Positions 9,075 to 15,673 of a stretch of DNA of 64,000 nucleotides are shown here, in pieces. Source of the DNA: Chromatocurvus halotolerans. GTDB taxonomy: Bacteria; Pseudomonadota; Gammaproteobacteria; Pseudomonadales; Halieaceae. Numbering within the stretch: the first letter of the stretch is position 1; every line of letters starts with the position of its first letter. The stretch spans positions 248,001-312,000 of the forward strand of contig NZ_SLWX01000002.1 in NCBI RefSeq assembly GCF_004340525.1. Direction: 5' to 3'. A program made the position numbers and the translations under genes. Under the pieces are notes generated by a model. It searched no databases, had not been told where the DNA came from, and was given only the letters and a program-made list of their open reading frames with translations.

Positions 9075-9641
9075 TCAGTCGCCGGGTGGTGATGCCAGCG
9101 TAACGGCACCGCGAATGTCGCCAAGACTGAAACCGGTGGCGCTGTCCTCTGGGTAGTACTCGGCAATAATGGACTGCACTGCAGGATCCAGTGCCTCGCC
9201 ATGGCAGTTCAGGCAAACGCCTTCAACAATCTGCGCCTGCATGTAGCGATAGCGGCCCTCGACCCATTCACCGTGGTTCAGTTCACTGGCATCTGCACCA
9301 TCATTACGCTTTTTCTCCAGCTGCCGCAGTGTTGCGGTTTCCCAGGCATCGGGCGTTCCCCGGTCGACGTTGCGCGGCTTCAGGCTGACGCGGCCGACCT
9401 CCCAGCCCGTGCTTTCGCTGATGCGGTCCGCAATTGCAGGCGCATCCACGGCGCAGCCTTCCACGGCGCCGACAGGACCGCGAGCCTTCATGTAGCCCTG
9501 CAGCATCGGCTTCACTTCGCCGACAAAGCTTGCGACGATGCGCTTCGCCTCGGCCTCCGTCGCTTGCCGATCGGGTGCGGCAAAACACGCTGATGCTCCG
9601 AGTATGGCCACCAGGGCCGCGGTGCTGTGTGGTCTTTTCAT
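9075..9641 (-). CDS. Periplasmic c-type haem protein, DUF3365 (Tll0287-like)
   Basis: This 188-residue protein has a signal peptide (cut probably after the SACFA region, near residue 21) and a single covalent haem motif CLNCH (C143, C146, H147) near the C-terminus. The layout, including EAKRIVASF near the start and a hydrophobic SLGDIRGAV end, fits the DUF3365 family, which occurs alone or as sensor domain of histidine kinases and cyclases. Haem attachment would need the Ccm system encoded at 30749-37759. It sits between the glutamate-synthase-like gene (76 nt upstream) and the 7TM diguanylate cyclase, all on the minus strand. It could be a periplasmic redox or gas sensor feeding that cyclase; this is inference from gene order. 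An electron-transfer role is the alternative. Confidence 0.88.
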   Translation of the reverse strand: MKRPHSTAALVAILGASACFAAPDRQATEAEAKRIVASFVGEVKPMLQGYMKARGPVGAVEGCAVDAPAIADRISESTGWEVGRVSLKPRNVDRGTPDAWETATLRQLEKKRNDGADASELNHGEWVEGRYRYMQAQIVEGVCLNCHGEALDPAVQSIIAEYYPEDSATGFSLGDIRGAVTLASPPGD

Positions 9642-9717
9642 GGCGTGTCATCCATCTGCTGCATCTTCACTGAACCATGACACATCCGGCGGCTGCGCCT
9701 ATTGATCTGCCTCACGT

Positions 9718-11358
9718 TCATGCTGATAACTGCTCGCTGCGCGGTGTGTTGCCGGCAAAGACATAGCGTCGGGGCAGGAAGCTCTCGCTGCTTGCTTCGC
9801 GGATGTCGTCCGCGTAAGGCCCCTGTGGCGGGCTGGCCTGGAACGAACCCGTGGCGGGGTAGGGATACATCTGGTCATAGCGGGCCACATGTTGCTGGTC
9901 CACCCGGCGGTAAACGTGCGAGCGGGTAATCTCGCAGGGACTGTGCAGGCCGGCGGAGGAGACGATGTCGACCAGTGCGTGAATGGTTTCCCGCTGGTAG
10001 CGCGCCACGCGGATACCCTTGTCGCTGACATCGAGACCCCGGGTAAGACGTGGGTCCTGCGTGGTAATGCCGGTCGGGCAGCGGTTGGTATTGCATACCA
10101 GTGACTGCACGCAGCCCATGGCGAGCATCATGCCGCGAGCGCTGTTGCACAGGTCGGCGCCAAGCGCGAGGGCCCTGGCAATATGAAAGGCGGTGAACAG
10201 CTTGCCGGCGGCGATGACGCGAATATCATCACGCAGATCGAAGCCGATCAGGCAGTCGACCACGAAGGCCAGTCCGTCCCGCAATGGCATGCCCACGGAA
10301 TTGCTGTACTCGAGAGGGGCTGCGCCGGTGCCGCCTTCGCCGCCGTCAACCGTGATGAAGTCCGGCCGGATGCCCGTTTCGACCATCGCCTTGCAGATGG
10401 CGATGAACTCGCTCTCCCGCCCGACGCACAGCTTGAAGCCCACCGGTTTGCCGCCTGACAGCTGCCGCAGGTGGTGAATGAAGTCGAGCAGTTCCCGTGG
10501 CGATGAAAACGCGCTGTGGGAAGAAGGTGAGACGACTTCCGTGTGTGGCTCCACCCCGCGAATGGCGGCGATGAGATCATCGTTCTTGCTCGCGGGCAGA
10601 ATGCCGCCATGGCCGGGCTTGGCCCCCTGGGAGAGCTTGATCTCGATCATGCGCACGCATTCCAGAGTCGCCGTGTCGCGGAACTTCTGTGCGGAAAACG
10701 TGCCATCGACGTTGCGACAGCCAAAGTAACCCGTGCCTATCTGCCACACCAGGTCACCCCCGTGCTCGCGGTGGAAGGGCGACAGGCCTCCCTCGCCGGT
10801 ATTGTGGTAGAAACCGCCAATGGCTGCACCGCGGTTCAGCGCCCGTATGGCGTTGGCGCTGAGCGCTCCAAAACTCATCGCCGACACATTCAGCAAAGAG
10901 GCATCGTAGGGATGTTGGCAGTCTGCGCCGCCGATGCGCACGCGTGGGTCACTGTCGATGTCCCTCGCGTTCAGTGCGCCGATGGAGTGGCCGATCCACT
11001 CGTAACCGTCGCTCCCGGTATCAATGCGCGTGCCGAAGGGCACGCTGGCCAGGTCGCCCTTGGCGCGCTGGTAGACAATTGAGCGGAACATGCGGTTCAC
11101 GGGTGCGCCATCGGTATCCGATTCCAGCAGGTATTGACGGATAAACGGCCTCAGGTGCTCCATCGCCCAGCGTGCACGGCCCAGGAGCGGAAAATTGCGT
11201 CGCAGGGTGTGCCGTGTCTGCAGCATGTCGTAGAGCCCCAGACCGAGCGTGCCAAGTGCCAGCAGAAAGAGCAGCCATGCCCACAGGGATTCAAGGCCTG
11301 CAGAATACAGACCGGCAAATATCAGGCCGTGGAAGAAGAAAAATCCCAGGTGCGCCAT
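9718..11358 (-). CDS. FMN-binding glutamate synthase-like membrane protein
   Basis: The 546-residue protein has one or two N-terminal membrane helices (about residues 4-45). The rest is the FMN/Fe-S barrel domain found in the large subunit of glutamate synthase (motifs SAMSFGALS, KPGHGGILP, TVDGGEGGTGAAP). The cysteines of CNTNRCPTG match the 3Fe-4S ligand region. It lacks the glutaminase and GXGXG parts, so it is the stand-alone family of about 540 residues usually named FMN-binding glutamate synthase family protein, whose real substrate is unknown. The ATG has a good Shine-Dalgarno sequence (GAGGT, 5-6 nt away). A terminator upstream at 11448-11491 separates it from the LysR gene, so it probably has its own promoter in 11359-11447; a weak TAGACT hexamer is the only candidate seen. 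Confidence 0.88.
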   Translation of the reverse strand: MAHLGFFFFHGLIFAGLYSAGLESLWAWLLFLLALGTLGLGLYDMLQTRHTLRRNFPLLGRARWAMEHLRPFIRQYLLESDTDGAPVNRMFRSIVYQRAKGDLASVPFGTRIDTGSDGYEWIGHSIGALNARDIDSDPRVRIGGADCQHPYDASLLNVSAMSFGALSANAIRALNRGAAIGGFYHNTGEGGLSPFHREHGGDLVWQIGTGYFGCRNVDGTFSAQKFRDTATLECVRMIEIKLSQGAKPGHGGILPASKNDDLIAAIRGVEPHTEVVSPSSHSAFSSPRELLDFIHHLRQLSGGKPVGFKLCVGRESEFIAICKAMVETGIRPDFITVDGGEGGTGAAPLEYSNSVGMPLRDGLAFVVDCLIGFDLRDDIRVIAAGKLFTAFHIARALALGADLCNSARGMMLAMGCVQSLVCNTNRCPTGITTQDPRLTRGLDVSDKGIRVARYQRETIHALVDIVSSAGLHSPCEITRSHVYRRVDQQHVARYDQMYPYPATGSFQASPPQGPYADDIREASSESFLPRRYVFAGNTPRSEQLSA

Positions 11359-11447
11359 GCCTACCTCTGTTTTGCAAAAACCTCGAAGAGTCTACACAAA
11401 AAACAGCGGCACAGTGCTGTGACCGGTATCGAGCTCGCGATCAGTGG

Positions 11448-11491
11448 AAAAAAGGGCGCTACCCAAGAGGGGGGGGGGAGGGGTAGCGCCC
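11448..11491 (-). terminator. Strong rho-independent terminator with a homopolymeric loop
   Basis: A perfect 11-bp inverted repeat (GGGCGCTACCC at 11454-11464 against 11481-11491) encloses a 16-nt loop. Read on the minus strand it is followed at once by six T (11453-11448), so it ends leftward transcripts coming from the LysR gene or from the candidate promoter at 11575-11619. The loop contains ten consecutive G on the plus strand (C in the RNA), 11469-11478. Nothing else in the otherwise gene-free stretch 11359-11667 looks coding. Confidence 0.85.
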
Positions 11492-11568
11492 TGGGGAGGG
11501 TCTTACTCACATCCCGCCGCTGGCTGTCACCACCGGCCGGGCTGCTGAGTTCAAAGCATACGGATAAG
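11448..11568 (-). ncRNA. Candidate small RNA, possibly OxyR-controlled
   Basis: A -10-like hexamer TAGAAT (11580-11575), an adjoining OxyR-type half-dyad (11605-11619) and the terminator at 11448-11491 bound a leftward transcript of about 120 nt. It has no ORF longer than a few codons, and its terminator loop is C-rich. OxyS of Escherichia coli is similar in size and control but not in location. Only the flanking signals are visible; the RNA itself is inference. The transcript could instead be a leader of the glutamate-synthase-like gene. Confidence 0.25.
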
Positions 11569-11574
11569 GCTGAT

Positions 11575-11619
11575 ATTCTACGACATAAATAGTGAGGCTT
11601 CGCTATAGATAAAAACTAT
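11575..11619 (-). promoter_or_regulatory. OxyR-type half-dyad with -10 hexamer
   Basis: ATAG-N7-CTAT at 11605-11619 fits the OxyR half-site pattern ATAGntnnnanCTAT at every fixed position. On the minus strand it abuts a poor -35 (GCGAAG, 11603-11598), followed after 17 nt by TAGAAT (11580-11575), the layout of an activator-dependent promoter. The second half of a full OxyR site is degenerate: ATAG at 11589-11592 and CTAT at 11603-11606 are out of register. The site lies 48 nt past the stop of the OxyR-like gene. Confidence 0.4.
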
Positions 11620-11667
11620 CGCTGGGTGTCTGCCTGCGATCGTACCGCAATGTCCTGCGGGGACGCG

Positions 11668-12600
11668 TCAGTTGTCCAGGACGTCGACGACGCTGCCCAC
11701 GCTTGCCCGCAGCAGATCGCGCATGTCTTCCGCGAGATGTCGATAGAAAACCCGTGCTGGTGATGTGGGGCGCCAGGCTAGCGCATGTATGCGGGCGATG
11801 CTCTCATCCTCTATCTGGCGGACAGACAGCGCCGTATCGGCGTTGATCTCGGATTCGATGTACAGTGCCGGCAGGAAGGCCAGCCCCATCCCCATGACCA
11901 CCATGACGCGGAGCGCGTCGAGGCTGGTGCCCTGGTAGTCACGCAGCACTTCTGCTCCCAGACGCGCACATACCTGCTCGACCTGGCGTGAGAACAGCAG
12001 ACCTTCTTCCGTGGTCAGAATCTGGGTCCCCGCAAGATCGGCGGCCAGAATCTGCGCTTTGACGGCGAGGGGATGATCTCGCGGCACTACCAGTTTTACG
12101 CTCTCACGCATGAGATTTTCCGACACCAACTGCGAGGAGTTGATGGGCAGCGCAGTCAGAATGAGATCGTAGTCTCCTCGCTCAAGCCCGTATTCCAGCT
12201 GTCGCGGTGAGTCCTCCCGGATATACAGCTTGAGGTCTGCGTAGATGGCGTGCAGGCCGGGGAGAATCTGTGGCAGCACAAAGGGGCCAAGCGTGGCAGC
12301 AACGCCGAGACGGTATACGCCTCTGCCGCCGGCGCGCGCGTTGTCAGCGTTTTCAACGAGGTTCTCCAGCGCATCGATAATGTGGCGGATGTTGCCTTCC
12401 AGTTTGCGTCCCGCAGGCGTCAGTGCGGCGCCGGAGCGCGTGCGCTCGAACAGCGTGACGTTGAGCGCCTTTTCCGCTCTCGCGATCTGTGCCGTGAGTG
12501 TTGGCTGGCTGATGGCGAGCTTGTCCGCCGCGCGGCGGAAACTGCCATACCGCGCCACGGCGAGAATGTACTCCAGCTGTTTGAGTGAGGGGCGGGTCAT
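11668..12600 (-). CDS. LysR-family regulator, OxyR paralogue lacking the peroxidatic cysteine
   Basis: This 310-residue protein has the LysR layout: a winged helix-turn-helix (about residues 1-65) and a two-lobed effector domain (about 90-300). Over its whole length it resembles OxyR (LKQLEYILAVA start, SQPTLTAQI recognition helix). In the redox loop, genuine OxyR has GHCLRDQAMGFC, while this protein reads GLLFSRQVEQVC. The position of the peroxidatic cysteine is Leu202, and only the partner cysteine, C211, remains, so it cannot form the OxyR disulfide. It may respond to another ligand or compete with OxyR for its sites. It starts 21 nt after the WYL gene stop, as third gene of a unit with bchJ and WYL. 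True oxyR is at 20261. Confidence 0.88.
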   Translation of the reverse strand: MTRPSLKQLEYILAVARYGSFRRAADKLAISQPTLTAQIARAEKALNVTLFERTRSGAALTPAGRKLEGNIRHIIDALENLVENADNARAGGRGVYRLGVAATLGPFVLPQILPGLHAIYADLKLYIREDSPRQLEYGLERGDYDLILTALPINSSQLVSENLMRESVKLVVPRDHPLAVKAQILAADLAGTQILTTEEGLLFSRQVEQVCARLGAEVLRDYQGTSLDALRVMVVMGMGLAFLPALYIESEINADTALSVRQIEDESIARIHALAWRPTSPARVFYRHLAEDMRDLLRASVGSVVDVLDN

Positions 12601-12621
12601 AAGAGTCCGGCTGTACGCGCC

Positions 12622-13542
12622 TCAGCGCGGGAACAGCCACTTCGCTACAGTGTCGCGGTGGCAAAGTGCCAGCTGCTGTGATTCCGGTGCCGCCTGGTCA
12701 CCGTTGACATCGACATTCAGGCGCTGGAGTACATAGGGCACCAGCGTTCCCCGCGTCGGGATGGCGAGAACGCCATGGTGCATGCCGTAGTCCTGCATGA
12801 CCACGTCCTGCTGGGCTGGCGTGAGACGCGGATCGGGAATCAGCTCAAGGGTCACCTGGGCGTGCCAGTCAGCATCGTCAGCGCCGGTCCTGTCGCTGTG
12901 ACCCAGTAACTCGGGTTCGCCACGGAAGCGGCTCAGGACAAAGTCGCGATAGCCCTGGTTCTTTTCGCACCAGGCCCGCACATGCCAGCGCAGGCCGGTG
13001 AATACCAGGGTATGCGGCACGATGATACGGCCCTCGCGATCGGGGTTGCTGATCGAGACGTAGTCTACCTCGAGGCGCTGGGCCGTGCGCGCCGCCTGCA
13101 GCAATGGCCTGAGTACGGCGGGGCGCACATCGCGAACGGGGATTGAAAGTACCTCGATATTGCGAAGTTCAATGGACAGCGAGTCGAAGACGTGACTCAG
13201 CTCCGCGTTGCGTGCGGCGAGGTGCAGATACTCGTCGGCGATGCCGCTGGTCAGCCGGGGCTCGAAATCCGGCGTCGGGCGGTAACCCTTGAGATACTTG
13301 TCGTATCTCAGGTTGCCCTTGCCCACGCCGCGAAGGTAAGCGTTTATGTCTTTGCTCGCCTGTTGTCGTCCAATGCCGAAGGTATCGCAGAGATGGCGCG
13401 TGGTGAGTCGACCTTCCCAGAGACTGATAATCTCGATGAAGCGGTAGCGAAGTAGCAGGTCCCAGCGGAAGGGCCAGGGATCGTTGTTGCGGGTTGGTGG
13501 CACGCCTCTCTCTCCATGGCGATAGCCTGTCACAGTGAGCAT
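12622..13542 (-). CDS. WYL-domain transcriptional regulator (BrxR/CapW-like layout)
   Basis: This 306-residue protein has an N-terminal winged helix (about residues 25-80: LTTRHLCDTFGIGRQQASKD), a central WYL domain (about 135-215, with LRWHVRAWCEKN as its core strand) and a C-terminal WCX-like extension. The order and size match the BrxR/CapW regulators, which repress phage-defence operons and release on ligand binding. No defence gene is near, however, and similar stand-alone regulators are common in gammaproteobacteria. It lies 30 nt downstream of bchJ and 21 nt upstream of the LysR gene on the same strand. ATG 13542 is used; GTG at residue 14 is a possible alternative start. The ligand and targets are unknown. 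Confidence 0.88.
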   Translation of the reverse strand: MLTVTGYRHGERGVPPTRNNDPWPFRWDLLLRYRFIEIISLWEGRLTTRHLCDTFGIGRQQASKDINAYLRGVGKGNLRYDKYLKGYRPTPDFEPRLTSGIADEYLHLAARNAELSHVFDSLSIELRNIEVLSIPVRDVRPAVLRPLLQAARTAQRLEVDYVSISNPDREGRIIVPHTLVFTGLRWHVRAWCEKNQGYRDFVLSRFRGEPELLGHSDRTGADDADWHAQVTLELIPDPRLTPAQQDVVMQDYGMHHGVLAIPTRGTLVPYVLQRLNVDVNGDQAAPESQQLALCHRDTVAKWLFPR

Positions 13543-13572
13543 ACGTCGACTGTCGTGTAATGCAAGCCCGGT

Positions 13573-14184
13573 TCAGGTGATTTCGAAACGGCAGGCACGG
13601 TCTCCACAGGCGGAGCAGTGGGTTTCAACGCACGCCATGTCCGGGTCTATCAGCGAGCGAAACAGACGCTCGAACACGGCCGCATGCCAGCTGCAAAGCG
13701 GATGTGTCGCGATTTCGCCGCGAACAACGGGATTGTTTTCCAGTTCAAAGACCGGCCGGCTGCGATTGGCTACCCGAAACTCGCCCGAACCGGCAAAGGT
13801 CCAGGCATGCTTCTCGATGAGTCCACAAAGAACGGGCGCGGCCAGCCATGCCGGCATGCGCGACAGCGTCATGCTGGCCACTGGTGGCATCCGCGTCGCC
13901 AGAATCCAGTCGCCGGTGCGGCCACCGGCATGTCGCGTGATCTGTTCTGCCATGTCGGGAAACGCCTGGCGCAGTGCCTGATGAATCGCCGCGGCGGGTG
14001 CTTCGTCGCAGAAGACCTCCGCTTCTGGCAACTGCGTCACTCCGGACCGCGCAAGAACGTGACTGCGTGCGTCCTCCCCCAGCACCTCGCCGATGACCGG
14101 CAGCAGGTGCAGAATACTCATCGGTCCGATGGCGTTGGCTCCCGGCGTATTCGGAGCAGGGGCAGGTTTGCGGCGGGGGCTCAT
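13573..14184 (-). CDS. bchJ: BchJ-like V4R-domain protein
   Basis: The 203-residue protein follows the pattern of BchJ, long called bacteriochlorophyll 4-vinyl reductase. The N-terminal block ANAIGP...LLPVIGEVLG and the central RTGDWILATRMP and KHAWTFAGSG blocks match, as does the C-terminal V4R domain ending in ETHCSACGDRACRFEI. Vinyl reduction itself is now assigned to other enzymes (BciA, BciB), so BchJ is better seen as a porphyrin-binding accessory protein. Its presence suggests a phototrophic or once phototrophic lineage, although no other photosynthesis gene is in the window. It is the first gene of a unit with the WYL and LysR regulators. The start could also be Met22. Confidence 0.8.
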   Translation of the reverse strand: MSPRRKPAPAPNTPGANAIGPMSILHLLPVIGEVLGEDARSHVLARSGVTQLPEAEVFCDEAPAAAIHQALRQAFPDMAEQITRHAGGRTGDWILATRMPPVASMTLSRMPAWLAAPVLCGLIEKHAWTFAGSGEFRVANRSRPVFELENNPVVRGEIATHPLCSWHAAVFERLFRSLIDPDMACVETHCSACGDRACRFEIT

Positions 14185-14256
14185 GCCGTCGGGCCCGAGG
14201 GTTCGCGTTCAGGCCGCCGGGGCCCGCAGTGCAGCAGCGGGCACGTCTGCGGCCAA

Positions 14257-14278
14257 TGCGGCGGCATGCTCCGCCGCA
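14257..14278. other. GC-rich stem-loop after the lipoprotein gene
   Basis: TGCGGCGG (14257-14264) pairs perfectly with 14271-14278 around a 6-nt loop. It starts 6 nt beyond the stop of the minus-strand lipoprotein gene and before bchJ. Neither side has a T-run, so it may stabilise an mRNA end and is not a clear intrinsic terminator. Confidence 0.35.
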
Positions 14279-14284
14279 CTGTGA

Positions 14285-14701
14285 TCACTCCTCCATTTTC
14301 TTGCGCATGGCTTCAGCGGCATCCTCGGCTTTTTCCTGGCCATCCCGGGCCATGCTCTCGGCCTGGTCGGCGGCGTCACTGGCCATGTCCTCTGCACCGC
14401 GCATGGCCTCACTGGCGGCATCCTCACCGTCTTCCATCATGCGGCGTGCGCGATCACCCATGTCGTCCATGGCACTGGAGGCGCTGTCGACCGCATCGTC
14501 CATGGCGTCGGCTGCATCTTCCGCCGTGTCCTCAGCCCAGTCTGCGGCATCTTTCATTGAGCGCTCCGCCGCGCTGCCCGCGCGTTCGACTGAATCCATG
14601 GCGTTCTGACCGGCATCTTCAGCGTCGTCCTTGCTGCAGCCGGCCAGCGCGGTAGCCAGTACAGCTACGAGGGCGGCGCCCAGAATGTGTTTCGCTTCCA
14701 C
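14285..14701 (-). CDS. Small Ala/Asp/Met-rich lipoprotein with helical repeats
   Basis: A GTG start at 14701, with GAGG about 9 nt before it, gives 138 residues. The lipoprotein signal ends in the lipobox LAGC (Cys about residue 20). The rest is a low-complexity amphipathic helix built of roughly 11-residue units such as AEDAADAMDDA, with Ala, Asp, Glu and Met dominating; one longer reading would start at 14791 without a plausible signal. Such proteins resemble late-embryogenesis or apolipoprotein-like helical proteins and Lpp-type coiled coils, and probably sit in the outer membrane facing the periplasm. No enzymatic motif is present and the function is unknown. The downstream neighbour on the same strand is bchJ, 100 nt away. 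Confidence 0.75.
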   Translation of the reverse strand: MEAKHILGAALVAVLATALAGCSKDDAEDAGQNAMDSVERAGSAAERSMKDAADWAEDTAEDAADAMDDAVDSASSAMDDMGDRARRMMEDGEDAASEAMRGAEDMASDAADQAESMARDGQEKAEDAAEAMRKKMEE

Positions 14702-14908
14702 GTGAAATTCCTCGTTAGGTCGTCTGAGATTCCATTGTCTGCAACAGTGGCCGCTGTCATCAGCGAGAGCCTTGTTGCTTCTCGTTATCATAGGCTATCG
14801 CCGTAGGCGGTGCACGTAAACCTGCGAAACCGCGCCTGCCGGGCTTTTGTCCGCGGCAACCCCGGCTGCTGCTGCCTGTCGGTGACACTGCGCATGATCC
14901 ACCACCAC

Positions 14909-14930
14909 ACTCCAACGTATATAGTGGAGT
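14909..14930. promoter_or_regulatory. Inverted repeat in a divergent intergenic region
   Basis: ACTCCA at 14909-14914 and TGGAGT at 14925-14930 form an inverted repeat around an AT-rich centre (ACGTATATAG). It sits 35 nt before the peroxiredoxin start and in the divergent gap to the lipoprotein gene. It may be an operator overlapping a -10 element; no factor can be named. The remaining part of 14702-14964 shows nothing else clear. Confidence 0.3.
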
Positions 14931-14964
14931 CTTTTCCCAGTTTACTGCTACGGAGTGCCCTGGC

Positions 14965-15498
14965 ATGCGTATGACGTCTTTCCCTTTTGCGATCGCCCTG
15001 GCGATTTCCTTCCTGTTCGCGCTGCCGCTGCAGGCGCAGACCTCGCTGTCCGTGGGCGATACCGCGCCGGATTTCGAAATGGCGGCATCAGATGGCAATA
15101 CCTATCGCCTGTCCGATTTCCGCGGCAAGCAGGCGGTCGTTCTGGCCTGGTTTCCGCGCGCCTTCACCTCTGGCTGCACAGTAGAGTGCAAGTCACTGGC
15201 CCAGAACGGCGATCGAATACGTGAGTTCGACGTGAGTTATTTCATGGCCAGCACGGACTCCGTCGAGAAGAATGTCGAGTTTGCCGCCGATACGGAGGCG
15301 GACTTCCCCTTGCTGAGCGACCCTGAGGGCGAGGCGGCCAGGGCCTACGGTGTCTACACCAACGGTTTTGCAAAGCGCCACACTTTTTACATCGACGCCG
15401 ACGGCATCATCACCCGCATTGACCGGTCGGTCCGCCCGAGCACGTCGGCGGAAGACATGATCGCCAACCTGGGCGAACTGGGCGTGTCGCGCCGCTAG
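14965..15498 (+). CDS. Secreted peroxiredoxin (AhpC/TSA, BCP-like)
   Basis: This 177-residue thiol peroxidase has a cleavable signal peptide (about residues 1-25, ending LPLQAQ), so it works in the periplasm. The thioredoxin-like fold starts at VGDTAPDFEMAASDG. The peroxidatic site FTSGCTVEC has the conserved Thr and Cys, with a second cysteine four residues on, the C-x3-C pattern of atypical two-Cys peroxiredoxins. It reduces peroxides using a thiol partner, possibly thioredoxin-like. It is a single-gene unit, divergent from the lipoprotein gene and followed by a hairpin at 15549-15588. An OxyR gene is encoded 5 kb away, but no OxyR box was seen directly upstream. Confidence 0.9.
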   Translation: MRMTSFPFAIALAISFLFALPLQAQTSLSVGDTAPDFEMAASDGNTYRLSDFRGKQAVVLAWFPRAFTSGCTVECKSLAQNGDRIREFDVSYFMASTDSVEKNVEFAADTEADFPLLSDPEGEAARAYGVYTNGFAKRHTFYIDADGIITRIDRSVRPSTSAEDMIANLGELGVSRR

Positions 15499-15548
15499 TC
15501 CGCGCGCCGCCAGTCCGCGCGACACTGATTCACGCGACATGCCCAAGT

Positions 15549-15597
15549 GCCACCGCCGCGGGCGGCTCCCGTCGTCCGCGGCGGTGGCCAGGGTTTT
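15549..15597 (+). terminator. GC-rich hairpin after the peroxiredoxin gene
   Basis: A perfect 13-bp inverted repeat (15549-15561 with 15576-15588, beginning GCCACCGCCGCGG) has a 14-nt loop. After a 5-nt gap comes a weak TTTT (15594-15597). It is probably the terminator for the gene ending at 15498, although the T-run is short. Confidence 0.55.
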
Positions 15598-15673
15598 GGT
15601 CGGGCCCGCAAAAAAACCCCGGCATTGATCGTGGTCTGATAGGCCCGAGAGGGTAGAATACGCGCCTTTCCCG

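Noticed and set aside
9075-9641. DUF3365 protein as a photoreceptor because of the nearby bchJ
   Set aside because: The only cofactor motif is CxxCH for haem c; nothing indicates a bilin or other light-absorbing group.
12622-13542. Start of a phage-defence island (WYL regulator of BrxR/CapW type)
   Set aside because: No nuclease, methylase, cyclase-effector or BREX/CBASS gene lies on either side; the neighbours are bchJ and a LysR regulator.
15625-15659. Promoter for the MATE gene (TTGATC and TAGAAT)
   Set aside because: The spacer is about 23 nt, too long for sigma70; no better pair was found.
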